A stretch of DNA of 64,000 bases, taken from contig OY294047.1 of assembly GCA_958510825.1 (NCBI GenBank), forward strand, positions 42,988,006-43,052,005. Direction: 5' to 3'. Source of the stretch: Brachypterus glaber (Eukaryota; Arthropoda; Insecta; Coleoptera; Kateretidae). Below the pieces are notes generated by a model, which worked only from the letters and a program-made list of their open reading frames with translations, was not told the DNA's origin and searched no databases. Shown here piece after piece: positions 25,091 through 38,644 of this stretch (position 1 is its first letter; the number at the start of each line of letters is the position of its first letter). The position numbers were made by a program, and so were the translations under genes.

Positions 25091-26337
25091 GGGAACTTGC
25101 TCCTTTGGGGGGGGAGGGGGGTCCAAAATGATCAAAATTTGTGTTACGTAATACTTGAACTTTAAATTATCAGCCCGTGTACATTTATTGCAATTTCACA
25201 AAGGAATTCTTCGTTATTTGACTGGACTAAAAGTGAAACAAATGCAAATTTTGAAGTCTCGTTTGATAAAGTGGAAACGTTTCGTATAAAAAGCAAAAGT
25301 TCGTAGCAATATCCTTGTATTGTGTGTCATTAAGTACTCACTAATGAAAAAAGATCAGGAAACCATTTGTAATATTGCTGACATTTATCTAGGTAACGTA
25401 TTGTTGGGAACTTGCTCCTTTGGGGGGGGTCCAAAATGATCAAAATTTGTGTAATACGTAATACTTGAACTTTAAATTATCAGCCCGTGTACATTTATTG
25501 CAATTTCACAAAGGAATTCTTCGTTATTTGACTGGACTAAAAGTGAAACAAATGCAAATTTTGAAGTCTCGTTTGATAAAGTGGAAACGTTTCGTATAAA
25601 AAGCAAAAGTTCGTAGCAATATCCTTGTATTGTGTGTCATTAAGTAGTCACTAATGAAAAAAGATCAGGAAACCATTTGTAATATTGCTGACATTTATCT
25701 AGGTAACGTATTGTTGGGAACTTGATCCTTTGGGGGGGGGGGTCCAAAATGATCAAAATTTGTGTTACGTAATACTTGAACTTTAAATTATCAGCCCGTG
25801 TACATTTATTGCAATTTCACAAAGGAATTCTTCGTTATTTGACTGGACTAAAAGTGAAACAAATGCAAATTTTGAAGTCTCGTTTGATAAAGTGGAAACG
25901 TTTCGTATAAAAAGCAAAAGTTCGTAGCAATATCCTTGTATTGTGTGTCATTAAGTAGTCACTAATGAAAAAAGATCAGGAAACCATTTGTAATATTGCT
26001 GACATTTATCTAGGTAACGTATTGTTGGGAACTTGATCCTTTGGGGGGGGGGTCCAAAATGATCAAAATTTGTGTTACGTAATACTTGAACTTTAAATTA
26101 TCAGCCCGTGTACATTTATTGCAATTTCACAAAGGAATTCTTCGTTATTTGACTGGACTAAAAGTGAAACAAATGCAAATTTTGAAGTCTCGTTTGATAA
26201 AGTGGAAACGTTTCGTATAAAAAGCAAAAGTTCGTAGCAATATCCTTGTATTGTGTGTCATTAAGTACTCACTAATGAAAAAAGATCAGGAAACCATTTG
26301 TAATATTGCTGACATTTATCTAGGTAACGTATTGTTG
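25091..26337. repeat. 311-bp tandem repeat, four near-identical copies
   Basis: The units start GGGAACTTG at 25091, 25406, 25716 and 26027. They differ mainly in G-run length and a few bases. Each contains GTTACGTAATACTTGAAC (a MITE end), GACTGGACTAAAAGTG and ATTTATCTAGGTAACGTATT. Sequence identity is very high, so amplification is recent. Short open frames inside carry no recognisable protein. Confidence 0.95.
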
Positions 26338-27536
26338 TGTTTGCAAATACAATTGTTTAATACACGGCATATTCACACTAGACCAGTTTTGAAATACGTA
26401 GGTATCCATTGTCTACTTAAATTATGTTTCTTTTAATCGTAATTTGATGTAATAGTGACGTTTATGCATAATATATGGCATATTTTAAAGGTTAAAATTA
26501 TAATTATAAAACCTCAAGCTAGGCAGATTTTATGATACACAGAAAAACAAATAATCTGGTTGGGGCTGGTTAAATAGTTAAATATAGAACAACTATTTTG
26601 TTTGCTGCAACCCGAAACCTGGTAAGGGCAACAAACAGTTACCAGATCCTTAAAACCCATAGACAAAGAACATAGATGAGCTGTCATCTCAAATCTCAAA
26701 CAAATTTACGAGTCCTCCATTCGTAAGTTACGTCAGAAATCAGCCGGGAAATTTAAATTAGTGGGTAAAATGTAAAAAAATAAACGACATAACCTTACTT
26801 TTTAATGTTTTCTTATGTTATATTAAAAAAAATCAAACTTACCTAAAAAATATGATACTGCTGTCTGCAGGTAGCAGTCGTTTTATGTTTCTACAACTTT
26901 TTATAAAACACGTCATTGCAAAGACTTTACTAGTTCTTTGAAAAAGCACTATAAAATATACAAAAAACACAGAAAGACTTTAAAAGTTCAAAAACGCTAT
27001 TATATAGTCTATAATAAAATAAAATGTTCACCCTTCTAGCACAAAACGCGTAGAAAAAATAACAGAAAAAACCTCGAAAACAAACTCAAAACATACATAA
27101 ATTAGGTTATGTTAACCTGTGGCACGAATATGTTAGAGGTGTGTGCGAAGAATTATATTTTTATATTTAAATTACTGGTAAAAATAAATAAATATCTGTG
27201 TAGTATAACATATTGATTTAGTTTTTACATATATAACAAACTGTTGCAACAAAACAACGACAAAAAGAAACTTTTACTGACTACTGAAGTGAAATGAAAA
27301 TTTTATTTATTTTTAGCAGTGTATAGTCTTTATTTTTAATCGAGTTAAATTGGTTTAAGTACTATAATAATTTACTAGATTAGAAAATTTAAATCAGCGT
27401 GCCGCCATGGCTTCTATGAAATCGTGAGATAAGACTATGGGAATTTCAGCTAATACTATTAGCTTAATAGTTTCTGAAAGTGGAAACAACTAAGCATTCA
27501 AACGAATTTTTTTTATTCGTATTAAGAATTTTGATT
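26338..27536. other. Non-coding stretch
   Basis: No recognisable repeat or exon. The frames at 26514-26699 are unsupported. Confidence 0.4.
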
Positions 27537-29155
27537 GGGCTATTATTATACTATTCACAGCGCTTTAGCGCTAGAATAGTATTATACGGTAGTTTCGAAT
27601 TTCCCAAAATCGCCAAAAAACGTCCTAGACAAAAATTCTTGGATGGAAATGTGTTTCATGAAAAAATAAGAAACTTTAAAAACTTTGTCCAAAATCAAAA
27701 AAAATTGTACCAAAGTGCCATATATACCAACTTTTAAAAATGTCCGTCCGTCCGTATGTGTTTTCTAGTCCGTACGAGAACTCAAAAAAAATAATCCGAT
27801 CGACTTAATTTTTTTAGAAAAAACAATGTTGAAAGGGACACAAAGCCTAAAATAAGAAAGTTATGGGGAGCACAAACAAAAAAATCGAAAATAATGGAAG
27901 AAAATCTCCGATTAATATAATTTTTTTAAAAAAACTACCTACTTTTATGAAGCTGAAGTTTGCAACGTTTTTTTGCATCGAAAATTCAAATAGTATAAAA
28001 TTAAAAAACAATCCCTTAAAAACAAAAAAGTTATATGGGGCTAAAATTAAAAAATGAAAAAAATAGAAGGAAACGTGTTATCAACCAAATTGAAAAAAAA
28101 ATCCATTTAAAGACAAGCAAAACTTATAGGGAGCACTTAAAAGTTAAAAATATCCCAGTACAACTTGATAAAGTTTAATCTACAACTTTACCACTATACC
28201 ACTATACAATAGAATGGAACTCATTAAACATGTATATCTTCACGGCTTATTATTAAGCAAGATTTGTTTATTACAGTTTAATTTTATTTAGTTAACAAAC
28301 AACAACTAATTTAATAAATTATATTTTTAATTAAATGAGTTTATGCTATTAACATTGTTAAAAAAAATTAGAAACATTAAATACATACAGCAGGCGTGTC
28401 CATAGGGGGAGATGGTCCAGAAAGGACATACCAGGGCATATGAATCTCTTTGACTTCCCTCCTGACCAAATCTAAAACGGCGCTACTGGTTCCAGAAAAA
28501 ATAATATTAAAATGTATTGAACCGATACACTATGGGACGAACCGTGCCGTAAGCCGGACATCATACTTTTCTTGAAAACGATAACTGGGATTTTGATAAA
28601 ATTTGGTATGCAGCCATTTTTAGGTACGACAAAGCATTTTAACTAGGTTTCGTTTTTGGGAAAAAATCTGGAAATCTGGAAAACTTAAAAAAAAATAAAT
28701 TTATTTTTCTTTTATATGGTTAATTACCATTTAGTGTACAAAAAAGATATTTAGATATGTATTTAATACGGTTTGGAAAAAATCTGCAAAATGTGTGTAA
28801 CTTGTAAAATTATAATTTTAGCTAATAAATTTGGCTTTTCGGAGAAAAAGTAAAACATTTAGCCAAGTATTGAGTATGAAAAAATTGTCGAAAAATTTCG
28901 AAAAAAAAATTAAAAAAAAATTATTTTTTCAAAAAAAAACATTTTTTCAAAAAAAAAAATTAAAAAAAAATCGGGGGGATTATTAAAAAAACAATAGGGA
29001 TCATCCCCTGATAGAACTTGATTTTTCCTGAAAATTTTGAGTCGATCGGATTATTCGTTCTTGAGTTATCTTGTCCACAAAAAAGTGACATGGCACGGAC
29101 AGACGGGCGGATGAACAGACGCTTACGGGCTGTGAATAGTATAATAACGTAATTT
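27537..29155. mobile_element. Old foldback with internal iterations, about 1.6 kb
   Basis: ATTATTATACTATTCACAGC at 27540 is inverted at 29129-29149. Further in, GTCCGTCCG with AATCCGATCGACTTA at 27745-27815 is inverted at 29030-29118. The interior repeats GTTATGGGGAGCAC-like blocks at about 27860, 28030 and 28115. No coding sense. Confidence 0.65.
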
Positions 29156-30536
29156 CCCAATAAATTTATCCACCACAAAGAATATCTGTAAAAGTCTATG
29201 TAAAAAGTAATTTTTTTTTAGTTGTTTTTTAACACAAAAATTTAAATTAAAGGGGTTCTGGGGTCTAATCTCTACATCATTTTTTTCCTTACTTAGTCCA
29301 CTATATTGTAGTAATAACAAATGTGCGGGACTTTAACGAAAAACATTTAAATGTCGGAAAATTAAAAAAAAATCTATAAAACAAAAAACAGGAGATGTAC
29401 ATAATATTTTATTTTTTTTTATATAATACACTTTAATGTTGTTATTATTACGCAATTAATAGGAAAAGATTATATTGTATGATAAGAAAAAAAAAAGACT
29501 ACAAATTTTCGTAGGCATAATTTAGACATCTATATAAGCGCTAATTTTTCTGGCTAACCTTAATTATACATGAAAATTTTGCCTGCACTCAATGTATAAT
29601 ATGATTAAATATAATAAAACCAAATTTAAACCCCTATTTTTGAATTTTTGTTTTTTACCCGATGTCCAACCTATGGCCCGGTTCGTTCCATAGTGCGATA
29701 TATCAATATACTTAGTGAAAGAAGTATTATTGATAAAATAAATTAATAATAATAAGATATTAATTAATTTGTTACTCATGCATAAATACACTTTACTAGT
29801 ATACATAAAGGTATTATCTATCATATATAAACAATGTTTATTAAACAAATTATGAATAGGTATTTCGTTTGAGAAAATTGTACAATAAGCCTTTTCTTAG
29901 AATTAGATCAAGAACGAATAATATTGTTTATATTGTGTAATATTTTCAAGAGATTATTTCTGCAATAATACATTTAGCACAACTTAAAGCAAATAAGAAA
30001 AATATATTATTAATGTCACTAGTAGGATAACACAAATTTGGTGTAACTTTAAACCCAAAAATTTAAGTTTAAAAACTTCGAAGGATTTTGGCATGCTGAA
30101 TCCAAATTTAATGACAAAATTACCCTGACTTTTATTTGTCATAGAAATTTCACGATAGAGTGGATATGGGTCTGTCTTAATTTGTATCCGAAACTATCTA
30201 GAAATGGCTTTTATGCACTTTTAAATTGAGATTCCTCGAAAACCTGATGCAGTTTGGCAATTGATTTGGATTCATCACCCACAAAAATCCTTTGAAACTA
30301 AACTGTAAAAAAATTGGGGTAAAATTAGAGTATATGTACATAATATTATTATATTAAGATTAAATTGTAAAATAAATTTGATTTAAACCGAATTTTATTG
30401 TCTTTTATGAAATGTAATGGATCTTTAAATTTACCCTTTAACTTTACGATGACAACGCAACATCAAAGTTTTATCGTAAAATTAAGTTTTAAAACACAAT
30501 AAAGTCCAAAGCTAAAGCAAAAATGTAATTTTACTG
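29156..30536. other. Non-coding stretch with weak foldback
   Basis: 30030-30330 holds an imperfect inverted pair (AACTTCGAAGGATTTTGG versus AAAATCCTTTGAAACTAA). It is possibly an old MITE. Confidence 0.4.
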
Positions 30537-30797
30537 TAAAAATATTAATTTATTATTCCATCAATCTATTTTCTAATCATCGTACAGAGTTATATTGGTA
30601 TTCTGACAGTTTCGGGCTGCTGGTCCTCTTCAGTACCAAGAGTCAATTCTGTACGCTGATCAAGAAAACATTTTTGACTTTATTCGCAAAAGAAGTAAAG
30701 TCATTAGATTGATTTATACTCGTGTGCCATCTATTGCTAGATGTAGACAATATCACTCTGTACGATGATTAATGGAATAATAAATTAATATTTTTTT
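30537..30797. mobile_element. TIR MITE, about 260 bp
   Basis: TTAATTTATTATTCCATCAA and ATCATCGTACAGAGTTATAT are inverted at the right (ATATCACTCTGTACGATGAT, AATGGAATAATAAATTAA). Confidence 0.85.
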
Positions 30798-30798
30798 A

Positions 30799-31316
30799 TA
30801 TTTTGCGACTCTTCTAAGCTCATAATCACACGCATTTTGCGTGTTCTTATAGGCCCATAAGAGGTCTGTACTTTTTGTTCTTTTGGGTTGGCAACAGACC
30901 TGGCCTATCGCTTGACGTTTTCCGTGCAAATGTTAATGTCGCTTTAAAGTTGAATTTTCTACAAAATTTTGTGTTTAGGTTATTTTTACCATGTTAAAAT
31001 TGTGGCTTGGTTAATTGCAGTAAAAAAGAGAAGAGATGACTATAAAATATATCAAAATATCATTTGTTCTTAGAATTTTAAACATGGTGTAAACTGTAAT
31101 GCCAATCCAAAACAAAAATCCCTAAATCAGTCATCAATTTAAATGTAAGTTTTTTTAAATTTTAGAGCAAAATAGAAAAAATTGTGTAACGCACTCGTTT
31201 CATAACACGTTTTTAGCGCACTAGTACTTTAGACAACTCTCCGCACGCGGCTCGTTTTCTAAACTACTCGTGCGCTAAAAACGTATGTTATGAAACTAGT
31301 ACTTTAATATACTATA
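30799..31316 (+). mobile_element. Interspersed repeat family R3, copy A
   Basis: It carries ATTTTGCGACTCTTCTAAGC and CTTTTGGGTTGGCAACAGAC. A stem at the end has CACGTTTTTAGCGCACTAGT inverted as CTCGTGCGCTAAAAACG. It is homologous to 53889-54790 in the same orientation. Confidence 0.85.
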
Positions 31317-31879
31317 ATAATTTTGATTAAAATTAAAATTTATCTCCTTTACTGTAAAATTTAAAATTTACAATTTCTTTTAAAATTCTGGTACCGTTAG
31401 CCGGTAATTAATTTACAGGTTACTCGTACCGGAACCATTTTTTAAAGTGTACCCTGGTTTCTGAGTTCGGCAAAATATTTTATTTGCAGACCTGTGTATT
31501 ATGCTCTTTGATCTAACTATTACTCCCAATTGTTGCTCAATGTCAGTATGGAAATACCAAGAATATCTGTTTAATACCTAAAGCATTTTCTAATAAACAA
31601 GTAAATTACATTATTGCAGTACTTAATCGTTTTGCTGATGAATAGGCCAATAATTGTCGTTGACGCACCTAATGTAACTTGTTATAACATAAATGTACAA
31701 CAAAATTGATTTTATTTATTTCAGATTATATACCCAGAAAACCAGCTTGAGAGTCTAGTATATAGCATCCTAAACTTGCTTTCATATAGCAAGAAAAATG
31801 GAAGAAATTATTGAGACGTTCAAAATATTTCTCATAAGTTGAATGAAAAATGGACGCTATAATTGTACGTCTAAAATAA

Positions 31880-32110
31880 GTTCCATTTTTAATACTATAT
31901 GCTCCCTAGTTTTAGACGGTAAATTAATAAACTATTTTAGGTCGATAATATACGCTTTAATTTGATTAAATTTAGGACGACCTAACAATGACCAACTTTA
32001 TTTCGAAAATATATTGTCAATATTGGTTTAATTGAGAACGTGCTATAAATAAACTATTTTAGGTCCAAAATATACTGGTTATATCGCCTCAATTTAGCAC
32101 GCTAATAATA
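31880..32110. repeat. Direct repeats of AATAAACTATTTTAGGTC
   Basis: The motif AATAAACTATTTTAGGTC at 31926 and 32047 is followed by AATATAC and by similar following sequence, giving a diverged direct duplication of about 120 bp. Confidence 0.6.
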
Positions 32111-32195
32111 CTTCTATTTTCAATTTTTCGTATTTTTCAAATAGTGCCAAATTCAGAAAACTATTTAAAAAAATATATCCATATCCAGATACATA

Positions 32196-32782
32196 CTCCG
32201 TCCAGTTATGCAAGATACTAAGGGATGCGGCACGTTTTACAACACGGAGCGCATAAATAGCATAATTATGCATAAATTGTAGTGTATAAAAAATTTAACA
32301 GATGTCGGTACTGTTTTCCTGGAAAGGGCCTATCCAAAGACTCGTATAACAAGTAGTAGTACATAGTACATAAGAATGCGTGTGCCAGGATTGGATTGAT
32401 GTGTCCCCATGTATCTTGTAATGGTTGTTGCGCAAGCCTCTGGATAGGCCTTAAGTTGTAATTGTAACCTAAAAATTTGTCGTTTTCCTTGGGTTCAATA
32501 TAATTTACGTTTGTATAATATGTAGAATATGCTAATTTAGTGTGAGTTAGTATAAACCAAAAAAGTACCTTTTTCAATACAATACAAAATAACATTAAGT
32601 ATAACCATTTTTGTATGTAACTTTCTCTTCTTTTATTAGCTTTAACCACCCGTCAATCATTGTCATAGACAAGAAATGTCACAATATTTTATATGTTAAA
32701 AGGTACGACTTTTTAACCAATGATGTAGCTTAAAAATCGCGGGAATTTTAAACTACTATCTTGCATAATTGGACGGACTATA
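32196..32782. mobile_element. MITE with CCGTCCAGTTATGCAAGATA ends
   Basis: The inverse at the right is TATCTTGCATAATTGGACGG. A second, smaller MITE at 32325-32453 (GGGCCTATCC, GGATAGGCC) lies inside. The long open frame on the minus strand at 32266-32649 spans both and shows no protein family. Confidence 0.8.
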
Positions 32783-33171
32783 CATCTGTTGTTTTATTTA
32801 TTGGCTTTTGTGGTAGGTACCATTCAAGTAGCATTCGTTTGTTCTGATTGACATGATTTCACCACTTCAGGTTATCACAGGAAGTATCTGACAGGAAGTA
32901 TTTACCTATAGGTAAATTTGATTTTGCTTTTAACTCGTTAAAGGGGAACAGTGGTTTACTTACCTGATTCATTGTTTTATCTGATGAAGGTAGTACCTTT
33001 AAGGTACTTTAAGCTATTACTAAAGCTAGTCTTACATTATGGAATTATCATTATAGGTATGTACTAGTTTGTAAAAAGACAAAATTGATTGTAATTAAAT
33101 AATTTCATTTTGCTAAAGTTCGTAGTATGAAAAAATTGAAAAAATGTAAGAGGTATGAAATAGCTAGATGT

Positions 33172-33951
33172 CCACACCCCGGCAGAAATATCCCCCGCCC
33201 TAAAGTGTCTTCACCTCAGATTTTTTAACGTTTTCTCATTGTATAGTTCTATTAGGATACAAAAAACTTTTATTTGAAATATTTTGTCGACCTTTTTATT
33301 TAATGGTAACGAAATTCATAAAAATTCATAAAACTGGAAAAAAAAACAAGAAAATAAATATTTTTTACTCTAAAACGAAGTTGAATATTTATTGTTAAAT
33401 ATCAAGTTAAATAATATGTATAATAATTAAGCGAACAATAGACTTGAACTATACAATGCTGTCCAAAAGTCACCCCCCTCTTAACTTTTGAACGAGTTGA
33501 GATATCGACTTCAAATTTAGAGCTTTTAGATAAGACAACTTAAACTATCTTTTAGCCTATATTTGATACTTTCAGCTCTTAAAATGTGGGCAGGGGGGAC
33601 ATTTTTTTTAACGGAAAGGTGGGTCGTGTGATACATCATTTTAAAGCAAATAAAATTCTCTATTGGACTGTATATTTTTTAATTTTTTAAACAGTTGTTT
33701 TAAGGTTTTGATTTTTCATTTTTTTGTGCTAAAAATGCGATTTTTTTAAGTTTTTTTTATTGTAAATTTAAATTTATGTCAATTAAAATTGTTTTAAAAG
33801 TATAATTTACGTTTAGTCATCATTAAAAAAAGGACTACAAAATATTTCAAATAAAAGTTTTTTGTATCCTAACAGAACTATACATTGAGGAAACGTCAAA
33901 AAAACTGAGGTGAAGACACTTTAGGGTGGGGGATATTTCTGCCGGGGTGTG
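33172..33951. mobile_element. Foldback FB8, 780 bp
   Basis: CACACCCCGGCAGAAATATC, GTGTCTTCACCTCAG and ATCCTAATAGAACTATACA-type sequence are inverted at the right end (GATATTTCTGCCGGGGTGTG). The interior holds one arm of the 56119 element (GTCCAAAAGTCACCCCCCTC). Confidence 0.88.
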
Positions 33952-35167
33952 CGCCCCAGAAGACTGGGAAGACCGGCGTCTCTCCAGGCCACCCGACCCT
34001 ACGTCACTGGACGCTACCATATGATACCTCCCAGTTTTCTGGGGCGTCTAGTATAAACCTTGAAAATTAATACAGAAACATACACACACATAGTATGTCT
34101 GTGTACTGTTGTCAAAATACTAACTGGCACCTGTGAGCTGTGGCAAGGGGAAGAGAAGAGGTAAAATATAGCATGTATAGTATAGGTTCATAAAATGTAC
34201 ACAGTATGTATCCGTGTTTTTTTCGACGTTTATGACTCAAAACCTTTATTTTAGTAATTTTTCTATATTTTATGTTATTTTTGTAAGATTTTTCTGGGCA
34301 AAGCACACATACATGTGTACACAGTTAATTTTTGGCGACTTTTTAAAAAACTAAATATATGTTTGACAAGACCCATTTTTTTACTAATTAAGGTGTACTT
34401 TTTAATATAAAACCAAATTTAAAACTTTCTATTTAGCCAAAAAAACTATTTTCATTTGTTTCAATAAAAAATCATATCAGGGCTGATTTTACGCCAAAAA
34501 GTGAGACAAAAGTTTATATAAACTTTTGTGCAAAATTAAGGAAACTAGGCCTTTTTTAAGGGGCATTTTTAGGCATATTTCTCAAGTCTTAACTGAGCAA
34601 CTGTTTGAACTATGAATTTTTTTTAATAAATATATTTCAGAGGGCAACTGAAAATACGCTCAAGTCTAATGTCTGAATAGATTGCATAATATAAGTGAAG
34701 CTGATACATGATGCTAATGAGCTTCTCCGTGAATGGAACGTTGTTCACCAGCTTGTAAATAATGAATACTAAGTATAGGCCTTCATTTAAAATATATATG
34801 AGAGATACCAGTCAAGTTATACAATATCAGCGCGGGCATTGTCCCGTCACACGTAGAGGTTATTGAAATTAGAACGGTGAAACCTGATGACAACCAGGCG
34901 TCTCGCTCACTCTGAAAACTATTTTTTACCCTTTTTAAAAAGCAGTATACTCTTTAAAAATCAGTGAAAACTCTGTAGGGTTGCTATTTATTTTTTTAAT
35001 TTATTTTAGTGGTTATATCACATGAAGAGCCCTTAGCTCTTAGGGGTGGGAGGGGTTGAACTTTTTATATATAATTGTTTTGTCAACCGAGCAAAGCATG
35101 TGTACCAAATTTCAGCTTTCTAAGTACATTCTAAGTGGATGAAACAGAGATGGGGGTTAACTTAGCC
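33952..35167. other. Non-coding stretch
   Basis: CCCCAGAAGACTGGGA at 33954 and TCCCAGTTTTCTGGGG at 34029 form an inverted pair of about 90 bp overall. The rest is unremarkable. Confidence 0.45.
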
Positions 35168-35450
35168 TTATTTATTTATTTATTTATTTATTTAGTTACA
35201 CCACCCAACAGCTTTCGCCAATTACAGGGTGGGAAGGTATATACAAAATATATACAAAATTAAAAAAAAAAAACATAAAATACAAGTAATGACCTAAACT
35301 AATCTTAATCTTTTTACAGCATTTAAAGTACAATTAAATATATCCAAGCTATCTTGCAGGCTGTTATAAGTATTGCAAATAAAATGAAGTGGGGAGAAAC
35401 TTAATAAATTTGTTCTAGGTTTTGGTAAATAAAAAGTTGTGTTATCTCGA
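35168..35450 (-). mobile_element. Retroelement 3' end with (TTTA)n tail, minus strand
   Basis: Seven ATTT repeats at 35168-35196 precede GTTACACCACCCAACAGC and CAATTACAGGGTGGGAAGG. Reversed, this is a 3' end closing in (TAAA)n. It interrupts a sequence whose pieces (GTGTACCAAATTTCAGCTTT, GTGTACCAAATTTTAGCTTT) lie at about 35100 and 35627. Confidence 0.6.
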
Positions 35451-36077
35451 GCAACTAGGCGAGGTACATGTATAGGTATTTTCTCTAGTACGCCTTATAT
35501 TTTATTATCACTGAGTATGTAACCTAATTTTAGTTTTATATTACCTTAAGTGGATTTTGGATTTTTTTAATTTAGGGGGGGTGGGGTTGGGGGGTTAATT
35601 TTTATATAAAATTGTATTGCTAAGCATGTGTACCAAATTTTAGCTTTCTAAGTGGTCGAAAAAGCCTTTGGCAGATTTGCCCTAAACAAACAAATAAATA
35701 AATATCCAAACAAAAGTTAAATAAAAGCTTGTAAAAACACATTATTTTTTATCTTTACAATTTTCTGTAATATGTTTATTTCTAAATAGCTTATTTCGTA
35801 CATTATGGTGTATTGCATACGAAATAATAGTAAATAGTGTCAAATGCATGCAGATTGCTTGTTTTCTATAAAATATTTTTATGCAGGTCGAGCAGCATAT
35901 AAATTTTATAGTCCTAGGTTTATAACGCCACTCCTTGGTTTAAAATGTGAAAAATATTTGAATGTATAAACTAGATAAAGAGTTGCATACGTGCCACCTT
36001 ATTAAACATCAAACGCTTTGGACTATTTCTTAAATTTGGCATAAGTCTTAAATTAATTAATAAATCTGAAAAAATAT

Positions 36078-37021
36078 AGGGGAGACTTTTGTACCTTGGA
36101 TAACAATTTACTTTTATATTTTTTTAAAAGCTTTTTTTTAAAATATAACAACGGAAAAAGTCTCTCCTGATAACACCATTATTCCTACACAAATATTAAA
36201 CAATTATAGAAAAAAAATATTTATATTTTATTGTAATGGTACAAGACCATAATGTACCATTGATCACCTCCTAGTGTACCTTGGATCATCAACGTTATGT
36301 ACCTACAAGGAAGATAATATTAAAAATTATTAAAAACAACATTTTTATACAGAAATATGTATTTTATTGTTTCATTACAAAAAGAAATAAGATTGCAATA
36401 TTGTGTTAAAGTATACCCTAATTTTTATTTGTATACATGCGTACAAGAAGTTATAATATGAAATTTATAACTTAAAATTAATGGGCAATAGAAAAATTAG
36501 GTATGTAAATTATGGGGGTGCGTTTTTTTAAACGTAACCTTCTCAACATTCTGGGTTATGTTTAAAACTGAAATATGGCATAAAAAATTACTCAACAATA
36601 AGCAGTGATTCAGGTAGAATGTGTTTTAAAACACAAAACACAATCATCAACTTGTAAAAAAATAAACAGTAAAACCAAAAGTTATTACTTTCTGAGCTAA
36701 AAAATTCTTATTTCTATTTTACTCGAAAACAATAGCACCTGGACAACCAATCTCCCGCTTGCTTGCCCTCTACTGAGTAAACATTGTCTTAGGCTGGGTT
36801 TATCAAAGTGCAGCTAAATTTAGCTGACACGTAATAACCATAGCCACTCCAACCAAAATCCAGAATTTGCTCTTAACTGAGACTTTATCTTTTAGATAAA
36901 GTTTTAACTGTACACTGGGCCTTACAGTACAGTACAGTTTTGTCATGTAGATAGCAGTATCTGTCAAGAAATTAAGGGTGATCCAAGGTACACTATGATC
37001 AAGGTACCCCAGTCTCCCCTA
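36078..37021. mobile_element. MITE with AGGGGAGACT ends, 944 bp
   Basis: AGGGGAGACTTTTGTACCTT is inverted as AAGGTACCCCAGTCTCCCCT. GATCACC and CCAAGGTACA motifs repeat inside. The rest is non-coding. Confidence 0.75.
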
Positions 37022-37489
37022 CTCTTCATTTAACCATTTAACCAAAATCTAATCAGCACTTTCATCAGACAAACCAACAACCATCAAGTGACCCTAACCA
37101 GTACGGGTCTACGTGCAAAATGTCTGATTTGAAACACTTGATTATAAATATTTTAAAAAGTATATCTCTGGTTGATTTACACTAAACTAACTGAGAATTT
37201 AACCAATAATATTTCTTAAATTTCATTAGTAATATTCTTAGTTTAGTGTTAATGATTAAACAATCGATTAATCTTATTTTTATTTTATTGAGTTTAGTAA
37301 CCTTTGTTTATAAAACCATTTAAAGCTATTTTTTGCACATTTTATCGTGGTATGCGAAATTATCAAAGCATAACAATAATTAGAAACCATAGCATGCAAT
37401 TTGAGATTACATGGGGACAAATTATTCTTATGCTATCAATAACAGTAAAAAAATTAAAAAAAATAAATAAAAAAATAATTTTTCAAAAT

Positions 37490-37830
37490 TTATTAAAAAT
37501 ATATTTTATCCAATATATACATATAATGAGACAATTACCAGCTTTATTTTAAATAGATAAACTCAATAATAACCCCCGCGTGGCTTTTACTTTATTGAGT
37601 GGATAATTATTTATTTTACCCACTCAACTGTCACTTGTCAAATTATTTTCTTGTAAATGTCATTAAAATTTTTAATAAAAATATTAATTTCTAAGCTATA
37701 TATTGGATAAAACCTTGTATGGCACTCATGGGTAAACCGATATTGCCCTCTCGAAAATTAACCTGCTTGGCTGACGCCTCGCAGGGGCAATATCTTACTT
37801 TACTCACTAGTACCATAAATAACTATTTTA
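37490..37830 (+). repeat. Inverted-pair repeat R4, left copy
   Basis: It carries AATAATAACCCCCGCGTGGC, GGCACTCATGGGTAAACCGA and CACTAGTACCATAAATAACT. The inverse copy is at 45605-45882. This copy has an extra ~55 bp with GGCTGACGCCTCGCAGG. Confidence 0.9.
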
Positions 37831-38187
37831 ATTTCCATGTTTAAAGGCTTCTATACATACAGGGAGTCCCATTTACTTTCATACAGTCATTATCTTGAAA
37901 ACTGTAAGAGAAAATCTAAAAAGTAGGTCAATCAAAAGTAGTTATGTAATCGCTGAAGTTCTAAAACTCATCCCCTTACTTCCAGCACCCCCAACTTTAA
38001 AATCTCAAATGGCAATATGGGTCACGTGACGCATTATTTGAAAGGTATTTTTATTTTGATTAAAATACATTTTTAATTTTTAAAATCGGATAAGCCGTTC
38101 CATTAAAATAATTTTTAAAAAATTAAATAAAGTTATGCTGAAAAAATATTATATTTGAAAAATAAAGGTATCTCAATTGTGTTATTC

Positions 38188-38317
38188 TGCCCTGCTAGGC
38201 TAGAAAGCAGTAACTCAATTTGTCGCCTAGCGATGTTTTCACGTCAACTCTGAAGTAATATTTTGAAAACGCTGCTATGCGACAAATGGAGACTGCTTTC
38301 TAGCGTAGTAGGGCAGT
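38188..38317. mobile_element. 130-bp hairpin MITE (CTGCCCTGCTAGGCTAGAAA)
   Basis: The right end has TGCTTTCTAGCGTAGTAGGG in inverse. A related hairpin lies at 47546-47614 (CTACTAAGCTAGAAAGCAGT, CAGCTTTCTAGCTTAATAGG). Confidence 0.85.
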
Positions 38318-38404
38318 ACTTTCCCAATTCTAACATTCACTACATTCATATGACATAAAATGCTCGAAATGACATCAATTTTCAACTATGCACTGTTCAA
38401 TTCT

Positions 38405-38525
38405 TGACATTAAATTTCCCTTAGGGCTCATTTCCGGACCAACCTTTATAGGAACTTTTTTTCGTATTTTTGGACCTAGAATCGCCCCTTAAAAGTTTGT
38501 AACTTATTTTTGAATCACCCTGTAT
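38405..38525. mobile_element. Foldback-family fragment
   Basis: One arm only: CCTTAGGGCTCATTTCCGGA, CCTTTATAGGAAC and GAATCACCCTGTATA. Confidence 0.75.
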
Positions 38526-38644
38526 ACTGGCTGAAGGACTTATTTTTATATTTTTATAATGTACAATTAATATGATGCCTAAAAAATACATTAAAAAAAT
38601 ATTTATATCTAATAATATAAGTCCGTCCCTTATTATTCTTTTTA

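Noticed and set aside
25091..26337. CRISPR array
   Set aside because: Repeats are 311 bp with no unique spacers, and the DNA is eukaryotic.
32266..32649. 127-codon minus-strand protein
   Set aside because: It spans two nested MITEs and has no domain.
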